From: CAYWBI01 sp964456445
GTDB lineage: Bacteria > Calditrichota > Calditrichia > Calditrichales > J004
Assembly (NCBI GenBank): GCA_964456445.1
Contig: CAYWBI010000150.1
Coordinates: forward strand, 1 to 9,477
DNA length: 9,477 bases
Direction of reading: 5' to 3'
The position numbers and the translations under genes are program-made. Positions 1 through 6,172 of the stretch are shown piece after piece. The first letter of the stretch is position 1, and each line of letters opens with the position of its first letter. The notes beneath the pieces were generated by a model. It made no database searches, was not told the DNA's origin, and was given only the letters and a program-made list of their open reading frames with translations.

Positions 1-62
1 CTAAATAATGTACTTACAAAAATAAAAAATACGATAATAATTAATTTAAATTCCATTTTCAT
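1..62 (-). CDS. N-terminus of an exported or membrane protein, cut by the window edge
   Basis: Reading leftward from an ATG at 60-62, the frame stays open to the edge and encodes about 20 residues, MKMEFKLIIIVFFIFVSTLF, before truncation. A short basic start followed by an unbroken hydrophobic run is typical of a signal peptide or first membrane helix. An AAGGA ribosome binding site lies at 73-77, ten bases before the ATG; a second in-frame ATG at 54-56 is possible. The gene begins about 120 bases after the VOC gene on the same strand, so cotranscription is possible. The rest of the protein is outside the window and its function cannot be stated. Confidence 0.6.
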   Translation of the reverse strand, partial: MKMEFKLIIIVFFIFVSTLF

Positions 63-182
63 TTTTGTTGAGTCCTTATACTTTTATATTGGCCAAAGGT
101 TAATGTTGGAATTTAGTTGTCCCCAACCTATAGTCAATTGGAAGATGAAACCGTTATTTTCAGACAAAATAATTTGATATTT

Positions 183-518
183 TTAAATACCTTCTTTGGC
201 AATTGAGCGATCTATCTGTAAAAATTCAATAGGAGCCCCGTTGTCTTCGATAAATGCAACAATTATACCTGGACTAGGTGAATTTGGCTGGATAATTATT
301 TGTTTCCCCGTTAGAGCTTCTTTTATGTCATCAACCTCAAAAGCAATATGAGGTAAACTTTTAACTATCTCGGGAAAATTAGCATCATCTTCATAGCGTA
401 CCCATTCAATTCCATAAGGATTTTTGCCATATCCGCTTACGTACATCTTTAGATGCTTAAGATGGATTTCATCTTTGAGCTTTTCTTTTGTCGGTATGCC
501 TAAGTGATGGAACTTCAT
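183..518 (-). CDS. Small VOC-superfamily (glyoxalase/bleomycin-resistance fold) protein
   Basis: This 111-residue protein has the paired beta-alpha-beta-beta-beta layout of the vicinal oxygen chelate superfamily. It opens with the FHHLGI strand; the second half begins at PHIAFEVDD (about 56-64) and ends with APIEFLQ (about 95-101). His5, His57 and Glu98 sit where VOC enzymes place metal ligands, so it may bind a divalent metal. Superfamily members include glyoxalase I, methylmalonyl-CoA epimerase, dioxygenases and antibiotic-binding proteins; the sequence does not choose among them. At 111 residues it is a compact single-domain form and probably a cytoplasmic dimer. The start ATG is at 516-518, and a good sigma70-like promoter lies just upstream. 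The family call is firm; the substrate is unknown. Confidence 0.85.
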   Translation of the reverse strand: MKFHHLGIPTKEKLKDEIHLKHLKMYVSGYGKNPYGIEWVRYEDDANFPEIVKSLPHIAFEVDDIKEALTGKQIIIQPNSPSPGIIVAFIEDNGAPIEFLQIDRSIAKEGI

Positions 519-774
519 GTAATCGCTCTTAATATATAATGCTTTGTGTATGGAATTGACAAGTGTTTGGTGAAATAGAAAAGTTATTGTCGTCGCACAT
601 TATGATTGTTATGTATTTGTGACTATTAATGTATATGGTTTTTTTAGATGGTGTAAATCCCCCGCTTCCCCGGGGCCTGCCCCGAACTTCTGGTATCCAC
701 TAGTTTTATCCCGTCCGACACAGTGTCCCTATGTCTTATTTAATTATCAAGATGCGGACAAGGCCAGGGTTTTC
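519..774. other. Intergenic spacer with a GC-rich hairpin-forming island
   Basis: An AT-rich spacer between the VOC promoter and the end of the glycoside hydrolase gene. It contains an abrupt GC-rich patch at 659-684. Within it, GGGGC (672-676) and GCCCC (679-683) form an inverted repeat that competes with the palindrome CCCCGGGG (668-675). A second inverted repeat, GACAC-A-GTGTC, lies at 717-727. No U-rich tract follows the GC hairpin on the minus strand, so it is not a standard intrinsic terminator for the hydrolase gene. An open frame on the plus strand (619-816) runs into the hydrolase 3' end and is not credible as a gene. Confidence 0.5.
533..562 (-). promoter_or_regulatory. Probable sigma70 promoter of the VOC gene
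   Basis: On the minus strand, TTGTCA (557-562) and TATATA (533-538) are separated by 18 bases, each matching the consensus at five of six positions. The predicted transcript start would fall near 526, leaving a leader of only about eight bases before the ATG at 518. Only a weak purine stretch (AGAG) precedes the start codon, so translation may be nearly leaderless. Confidence 0.5.
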
Positions 775-2331
775 TTAAATCGACTCCACGTAAACAGGGA
801 TTTCCCCCAGGATTAAAGTGATCTTGCCATTTCGTACGGATTTTATTTTTGTGTTAAAAGCAGCATTGTAATCAGTGACGTATTTTCCTGATTCGTATCC
901 GGGAACCGTATCAATAATTCTTACCTTGATTGAATGAATGCCTGAAATTGTAACTTGTTTTTCTTTTTTATTATCATCCCAGGCAACATAAATTGGTTTA
1001 TTGTCCTTGATAAATTTATAAATATAAATCCCCTTAGATTCCCGGATTGTTTCAATATTATTCCAATCGGAACCTTCCAGAACTTCCACCATCTTTTTAT
1101 AAGTATAATACGAAAGCTTCTTTGTCCCATAACCAGGATCATCTTCTCCGATGCCATCATATATAAGACCAAAATGGTTCGATGGTTTATTCCTTTCCAA
1201 AGGATATTCGCCTTCTATCATATTCCACCAGAATATCTTTTTTACACCAAAGGATAGTGGATAGACAAAGCGCTTAACAAGATTTATGGCCTGGAACCTT
1301 TCACCCAAAGGCTGGCTGGGCACGGCTGTTTCCGTGAACCAGATTTCCGTGTTTTGATAGCCATTTGCATCGAGTTTCCGGCGAATATACGCGTATGTAT
1401 CTTTCATATATACCCATCGCCATCCTTCGGGGCCTGTTTCCTGCAGAGAGCCGTAATAGTGGATGTCAAATATATTTATGTATTTGCCTTTAAGATGTTT
1501 TAGTAAGGGTATATAAAATTCCTCGCGTTCCCTTATTTCCGGGGGTGTATCCATAAACCGGGCAATAGGGTCATTGGGACGCGGATACCCTGAAGCCAGG
1601 CCTCCTAAGGCGATTTTTGCCGAGGGATCGCTATCTTTTATGGCTTTATTGGATATCTCCATGATATGACTGAACCCTTTCCAGTCCGGGCTTTTATTGA
1701 CGTCCCCGGATCCAATAAGAGGCCTAAGCGCCTGCTCATTACCTATTTGCCAGTATTTAATAGGATTTTTCAAGCCTGGCATATCTTTATGCCCATCGCC
1801 ATCGTAACGTTCTACAACCTCTTTAACAAATTTGATGTAGTACCGTTCTTCTTCACCGCTTGCAAACCGCCATGTTCCCGGCTTAAAAGCAGGGTCCCTA
1901 TTTACTGCCCATAGCAAAGGATCGATAGTCCCTAATATATTAACGCCCAAAGGGACCCGGCCATAAAGGTTATCAATGCTTCCCCAATCAAACAAACCGT
2001 TTTTTACGTATTTCAAAGTGGGTTGAACTGCTCGCCAATAAATATCCGCTCCGGGCCGAATCCATTTAATGCCTATATCCTGAACATGACCATATAGATC
2101 CTTTACTTCTGATGTCCTGCGTAAAATCTCCTGATGACTAACCTTATCTGATTCTATATATGGCCGTGATATGGCGCCATGCGCCCCAAACGGCGAATCC
2201 TGGCCGATGTTTTTTCCCGACGGTTGAATTTGGGAAAGTTGGGCAAATGTGGGTGTTTTAAAAAAAGAATTTGCCCCCATGCCTGCAATGATTAGCACAA
2301 TCACAATAATTGTAATGAGAGGTTTGTTCAT
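775..2331 (-). CDS. Secreted or membrane-anchored clan GH-A-like glycoside hydrolase
   Basis: This 518-residue protein starts with a hydrophobic segment (about 5-21) and has a possible signal cleavage site after Ala30 (PTFA/QLSQ). There is no lipobox, so it is either exported or held by an N-terminal anchor. The body reads as a (beta/alpha)8 barrel: KWIRPGADIYW (about 89-99), then YWQIGNEQ (193-200), FDIHYYG (288-294), IWFTET (330-335) and FWWN (367-370). In clan GH-A enzymes, the Glu after Asn at the end of strand 4 is the acid/base and a Glu on strand 7 is the nucleophile; Glu199 and Glu334 fit these roles. Residues from about 425 look like a C-terminal beta-sandwich. It resembles GH39- or GH5-like enzymes, but I cannot assign a family or substrate. 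No strong ribosome binding site precedes the ATG at 2329-2331; the start is chosen because it gives an intact signal segment. Confidence 0.75.
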   Translation of the reverse strand: MNKPLITIIVIVLIIAGMGANSFFKTPTFAQLSQIQPSGKNIGQDSPFGAHGAISRPYIESDKVSHQEILRRTSEVKDLYGHVQDIGIKWIRPGADIYWRAVQPTLKYVKNGLFDWGSIDNLYGRVPLGVNILGTIDPLLWAVNRDPAFKPGTWRFASGEEERYYIKFVKEVVERYDGDGHKDMPGLKNPIKYWQIGNEQALRPLIGSGDVNKSPDWKGFSHIMEISNKAIKDSDPSAKIALGGLASGYPRPNDPIARFMDTPPEIREREEFYIPLLKHLKGKYINIFDIHYYGSLQETGPEGWRWVYMKDTYAYIRRKLDANGYQNTEIWFTETAVPSQPLGERFQAINLVKRFVYPLSFGVKKIFWWNMIEGEYPLERNKPSNHFGLIYDGIGEDDPGYGTKKLSYYTYKKMVEVLEGSDWNNIETIRESKGIYIYKFIKDNKPIYVAWDDNKKEKQVTISGIHSIKVRIIDTVPGYESGKYVTDYNAAFNTKIKSVRNGKITLILGEIPVYVESI

Positions 2332-2476
2332 ATTTTTAATTTCTTTTCGGTGATGTTTACAATTTTATTAGAAGCGGATATTTGCAGCATTTGTGATGAA
2401 TGTATTTCATGTCAGCAATTCACCAGCGCATGCGGAAGTCCTTATATAATATTTTTCATCATATTTGTCCTGAATA

Positions 2477-2506
2477 AATATAAAAACGTTTAAAACCATT
2501 TACCAA
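2477..2506 (-). promoter_or_regulatory. Candidate promoter for the glycoside hydrolase gene
   Basis: On the minus strand, TTGGTA (2501-2506) and TATATT (2477-2482) are separated by 18 bases, a fair sigma70 match that is best at the -10 box. Transcription would begin near 2470, giving a 5' leader of roughly 140 bases. The position is between the twin hairpins and the gene, consistent with the hydrolase being transcribed separately from the upstream kinase. Confidence 0.35.
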
Positions 2507-2528
2507 AAGTCGGTTGTTTTAAATTGCG

Positions 2529-2544
2529 CCACACTGAAGTGTGG
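2529..2544. repeat. Perfect inverted repeat, hairpin 1 of 2
   Basis: CCACACT (2529-2535) and AGTGTGG (2538-2544) are exact reverse complements around GA. It would fold as a six-pair stem capped by a TGAA or TTCA tetraloop, depending on strand. It sits 14 bases from a second, stronger hairpin. On the minus strand it is followed by CGCAATTTAAAAC, not a U tract, so it would be a poor terminator on its own. Confidence 0.6.
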
Positions 2545-2558
2545 TGTTAAATAAGTAA

Positions 2559-2578
2559 CACCCGGATTTATCCGGGTG
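2559..2578 (-). terminator. Strong perfect hairpin, possible terminator of the kinase transcript
   Basis: CACCCGGAT (2559-2567) and ATCCGGGTG (2570-2578) are exact reverse complements. They give an eight-pair GC-rich stem with a four-base loop. On the minus strand the stem is followed by TTACTTATTTAA, a moderately U-rich tail. That suits a weak intrinsic terminator for the kinase gene, which ends about 240 bases upstream. The long distance from the stop codon leaves other roles open, such as a processed RNA end, a small RNA, or a dispersed repeat unit together with hairpin 1. Confidence 0.45.
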
Positions 2579-2818
2579 AAACAAAGGGAAAATTTTATTT
2601 GATCCGCTTTAACAGTTTCAGGCTTATTTACGTGGATTTAATGTTATTATCAAATTTAAATGGTGCGTTTTGAAAATGTAATATTTTATTACGAAACCCC
2701 TGTTGCGACGGTATTTAAACTAATCTCAAAATTTATTTAGGATAGTAATGATTTTTCATAATGATTCTAAGTTAAGTTTATGATCGATGAGTCCGAATTA
2801 CCGCTTTTTGGGGCATTG

Positions 2819-5398
2819 TCAGGATAAAACATCAATAATGGTCTTATTCAAATCCTCGAGCAGGAAAGGTTTTGTAAGTGCGGCCTTAAATCCATATTGC
2901 TCATAAGTGGCTATAATTGGGTCGTTGGAATACCCGCTTGATACGATAGCCCTTGCATCAGGATCAATTCTCAGTATCTCCTTTATGGCATCTTTCCCGC
3001 CCATCCCCCCCGGAATGGTCAAATCCATTATGATGATATCGACCGGTTTACCATTTCTACGATGCTTGCAATAGATAGAAATGGCCTCTTCGCCGTTATT
3101 GGCCAATAACACTTCGTGACCAAGACGGGCAAGCATCCGGCCGGCAATATCCTGCACAAGCTGCTCATCATCCATGACCATAATTTTGGCCTTGGACTTA
3201 CTGTCTTCATGTGTTATTCTGTCCGGCTCCGGGCTGGTGCGCTTATCGGAAGCGGGCAAATAGATGGTGAAGGTGGTACCTTCGCCCAACCTTGATTGCA
3301 CCCCGATATGGCCGCTATGTTTAATTATAATTGAATGGGTAATTGCCAGTCCAAGCCCACTGCCTTTCTGTTTGGTGGTAAAATATGGATCAAAGATGTT
3401 TTCAAGATGTTTTTCCCCGATACCACATCCATTGTCCCCTACTGTTATTTTAATGTATTTCTTACCCGGTAAATTATGTATGGTTTCAGATTTAATATCG
3501 GCAATATTCGCGCATTTTATATTGATTTCCCCCCCATCTGGCATGGACTGTTTGGCATTTATAACCAGATTTTGAATTACCTGACTTATTTGCCCCGAAT
3601 CGATATCAACCAGCCATAAATCATCAGGGAAGTGGAAGTGGCACAATACATTACTGCCATGTAATACAAAATTTGCAGAATCCGTTATTGTTTTTCCAAT
3701 TGGCGTTGTTTTTTTTATTGGCTCGCCACCCTTGGCAAAAGTAAGCAATTGTTGGGTTAAGTTTTTTGCCCTCATCGATGCTCTTTTTGCTTCCTGCAGA
3801 AGCGGAAAAGCCTCGTTTGTAGCCACAAGGGACATCTCCGCCAGTTCGATGTTGCCCAGAATTGCGGCGAGGATATTGTTAAAATCATGGGCGATGCCCC
3901 CGGCCAAAACCCCTACCGATTCAAGTTTTTTAACCTTGAGCAATTCATCCGCTATTTTCCTTTTTTCAGTAATATCCCGAAAAACAATAACGGTTCCAAT
4001 CATTTTATTTTCTTTGTCAAATATGGGCGATTCGCAATCTTCAATAAAATATTGAGCGCCGTCTCTCGCTATTAACGTTGTATGCTTTGCCAGGGCGGCC
4101 ATATTTCCCTGGACATTATCTTTTCCGTGACGGCTAAGCGGGGGATGATAGGTTGCCTTACTTATAATTTTAAAAATCTCATGGACCGGTCTGCCAATAA
4201 CTTCCTGTTGGCTCCAGCCGGTGAGACGCTCGGTAACTGTATTGATCAGTAAAATTTTACCATCGAGATCGGTGGTAATGACCCCATCGCCGATGGAGCG
4301 TAATGTGACATTTAGACGTTCTTTTTCATCCAACAACTTTGCATCCGACAGAATGCGTTCATGAATGGCTTTTTCTTTTGCTGTAATCTCTTCTTGCAAT
4401 AGGTCAACATGGCCCATCAATCGGTCCGATAGCGGGTGAAGCAGAAAAAAAAGCCCTAATACACCCAGCGGAATAACCAGCAGGATAACGACCAGGCCAA
4501 TAATAAAAACCTTGCTGGTAATTGATTCAAAAAGTTCTCTCTTTTCCATTTTGACCATTATGCCCCAATTACTGCCCTTTATGGGGCCATAAGCAGCCAG
4601 GATGTGTTGGGTTTCCTGTAAATGGAAAATCCCGTCAGATTTTATCCTGGCAATATTTCCAAGGGTTTGCTTTGCAAGAGCTATATTTTCAGATGCTTCG
4701 GCATCTTTCTCTTTGTTTGGCAACAACCGGGTAGGAAAAAACAGTTCGGGCTGACCATTGGCCTTTAATCTTCCAATAATGGTTTCGCCCGTTTTACCAA
4801 GCCCGGTGTAATCCTGAACGATCTCACGGAGTTTTGAAGTGGTAAACAGCACAACGTCAAACCCGACAAGTTCTTTGTTTCTCGATATAATTGGCGTGCT
4901 GACTACAATATAGAGATCATTCTCAATCTTTATAGGATTGCTGAGTATGGGTTTGTAGCTTGAGATGTAAGGTGGCCGCTGGAATTTATCGGGTATTGAA
5001 AGACCAACATGGGCAACCAGCCCTTTATGTAGGTCCAACCGGCTGATACCAACGGCGAACAGGGATAAATTTATGGCGTCCTGAAGTATGGGAACAGAAA
5101 AATCCTTAAGCTCAGATACATTAATTTCTCCATTATTATATCTTTGCAGGGCCTCCCTGGCCTTCGATCGACTTGTTATTTGTCGCGCGGTTTCTTTTAT
5201 TTTTGCAAGAAATTCATCAACCACCATGCTTCTTGTTTTAGCGGTATAGATCAGATTATTGGCTTGTTGCACCTTGAGTTGATTGTACAATGGAAGGACG
5301 CTAATAAGGGCGACACATATACAGGCCAACAATAGACCGGCCGACGCCGTCATCAGTATTTTTTTTACAAAATGGTCCTTGAAGCCTATGCTATCCAT
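2819..5398 (-). CDS. Membrane hybrid sensor histidine kinase with PAS and C-terminal receiver
   Basis: This 859-residue protein has membrane segments at about 13-37 and 297-320 enclosing a large extracytoplasmic region (about 38-295), probably a double-CACHE ligand sensor. A helical linker (about 325-360) leads to a PAS domain (about 360-478) ending in the usual FRDITEKR. The kinase core shows the H box GGIAHDFNNIL with phosphoacceptor His504. It also has the N box around Asn610/Asn614, DNGCGI (655-660), FDPYFTTK (669-676) and GSGLGL (679-684). The receiver (about 738-859) has acidic residues 743-745, phosphoacceptor Asp792, Ser820 and Lys843, all intact. It should autophosphorylate and pass phosphate from His504 to Asp792; no DNA-binding or enzymatic output follows, so a partner must act downstream. 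AGGAAG at 5401-5406 supports the start. The signal sensed is unknown. Confidence 0.93.
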   Translation of the reverse strand: MDSIGFKDHFVKKILMTASAGLLLACICVALISVLPLYNQLKVQQANNLIYTAKTRSMVVDEFLAKIKETARQITSRSKAREALQRYNNGEINVSELKDFSVPILQDAINLSLFAVGISRLDLHKGLVAHVGLSIPDKFQRPPYISSYKPILSNPIKIENDLYIVVSTPIISRNKELVGFDVVLFTTSKLREIVQDYTGLGKTGETIIGRLKANGQPELFFPTRLLPNKEKDAEASENIALAKQTLGNIARIKSDGIFHLQETQHILAAYGPIKGSNWGIMVKMEKRELFESITSKVFIIGLVVILLVIPLGVLGLFFLLHPLSDRLMGHVDLLQEEITAKEKAIHERILSDAKLLDEKERLNVTLRSIGDGVITTDLDGKILLINTVTERLTGWSQQEVIGRPVHEIFKIISKATYHPPLSRHGKDNVQGNMAALAKHTTLIARDGAQYFIEDCESPIFDKENKMIGTVIVFRDITEKRKIADELLKVKKLESVGVLAGGIAHDFNNILAAILGNIELAEMSLVATNEAFPLLQEAKRASMRAKNLTQQLLTFAKGGEPIKKTTPIGKTITDSANFVLHGSNVLCHFHFPDDLWLVDIDSGQISQVIQNLVINAKQSMPDGGEINIKCANIADIKSETIHNLPGKKYIKITVGDNGCGIGEKHLENIFDPYFTTKQKGSGLGLAITHSIIIKHSGHIGVQSRLGEGTTFTIYLPASDKRTSPEPDRITHEDSKSKAKIMVMDDEQLVQDIAGRMLARLGHEVLLANNGEEAISIYCKHRRNGKPVDIIIMDLTIPGGMGGKDAIKEILRIDPDARAIVSSGYSNDPIIATYEQYGFKAALTKPFLLEDLNKTIIDVLS

Positions 5399-5553
5399 AA
5401 CTTCCTGTCTCCGAATGCAAGCTTACCGTTTTTCGGGATCATTGTTTTGAGCGAAAATCAGAGAAAAAGATTTATTGACAATAACGAAAAAACGGAAATT
5501 TTTATTCTGCAAAACAAAAAAAAGTTAAATCATGTCTAATGTGACAAAAAACG

Positions 5554-5581
5554 GATATAATCAACCAAAAATACTAAACAA
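5554..5581 (-). promoter_or_regulatory. Candidate promoter for the hybrid kinase gene
   Basis: On the minus strand, TTGTTT (5576-5581) and TATATC (5554-5559) are separated by 16 bases. It is a modest sigma70 match and would give a leader of about 150 bases. The leader contains two copies of the ten-base string AAAAAACGGA (plus-strand reading; 5487-5496 and 5546-5555) and the imperfect repeat TGTC-TAATGT-GACA (5533-5546). These might be regulator contacts, but A-rich DNA gives such matches easily. Confidence 0.25.
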
Positions 5582-6110
5582 GTTCAGGGGACCTTTTAAA
5601 TGTCTATGCCTTAGCTGCTTGTTTAATCAAATCGCTTCACCATTTGTCTATCGGCTTCATCGATGAAAAATTTATTTTGCTTACCCATAAAGTTTTAACC
5701 ATAAATAAAGCCCATAACGTATATGCTGTCCAAGCACAAGTTAGGCGCTGTTTAGCCATGAGCGCTATTAGTTCGAAATGTATCACGCAAAAATGGGCGT
5801 CGGGTTAAAATTAAAAAACAGTTGTTGGATAAAGGCATTACGGGCTGATTGGACTCCGGTATTAATTTTGTAATATAGGTTCGTATAAACCATGGGAGTG
5901 CATCCATCATCAGTTTGATGTGCTCTTGCTTGCTATGGGTATTTGATGGGAACGTTAAAAAGACAAACCTTTCTTCATTCGTACTTATCTTAACGAAACT
6001 GCATGTGCAACAGGTAATCAATCCTGGCTTTGTTTTACAAAAGGGTTGACTTGTATAAACGGTATTTCCTCAAAATTCAAAATGTCCTTGCCGTCATTTT
6101 CTGCCAATGT

Positions 6111-6133
6111 AAAAAGCCCCGACAAAAAATGTC
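6111..6133 (-). terminator. Weak candidate terminator after alaS
   Basis: About 40 bases past the alaS stop, the minus strand reads GACA-TTTTT-TGTC (6133 to 6121) followed by GGGGCTTTTT (6120 to 6111). The stem has only four canonical pairs and the T run begins five bases after it, so intrinsic termination would be weak. Position is the main argument for it. Confidence 0.25.
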
Positions 6134-6172
6134 ATCCCTAAGTTGAGGTTAAGCTCAGGAGCAAATAAGATG

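Larger units (their letters stand above)
2332..2818. other. 487-base AT-rich intergenic region
   Basis: The spacer holds the candidate hydrolase promoter, two tandem hairpins and, from 2600 to 2818, AT-rich DNA with no gene that I can support. The longest plus-strand frame I noticed there is a 26-codon stretch starting near 2659 without a convincing ribosome binding site. No tRNA or recognised riboswitch was seen. The kinase stop codon lies at 2819-2821, and no hairpin with a U tract follows it directly. Confidence 0.5.
5399..6172. other. 774-base gap with no convincing gene; possible eroded sequence
   Basis: This gap lies between the start of the kinase gene and the end of alaS. Its first 200 bases probably serve as the kinase promoter and leader. 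A minus-strand frame at 5752-6021 (89 codons) opens with TTG, lacks a visible ribosome binding site and resembles no protein I know. It may be chance or the remains of a gene. An attC-like sequence directly follows its stop codon (see the findings). No tRNA, transposase or intact repeat was recognised. Confidence 0.45.

Noticed and set aside
619..816. Plus-strand open frame of 65 codons
   Set aside because: It overlaps the hydrolase 3' end in antisense, spans the GC-rich island, lacks a ribosome binding site and encodes no recognisable domain.
3264..4075. Several plus-strand frames opposite the kinase gene
   Set aside because: They are shadows of the kinase coding sequence, with no start signals or domain features of their own.
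5533..5546. TGTC-TAATGT-GACA as a CRP/FNR-family operator
   Set aside because: Only four bases per arm match, it does not fit the TGTGA or TTGAT consensus, and it lies in AT-rich DNA where chance matches are common.
5752..6021. Minus-strand 89-codon frame as a real gene
   Set aside because: TTG start, no visible ribosome binding site, no recognisable motif, composition like random translation. Kept only as part of the gap description.
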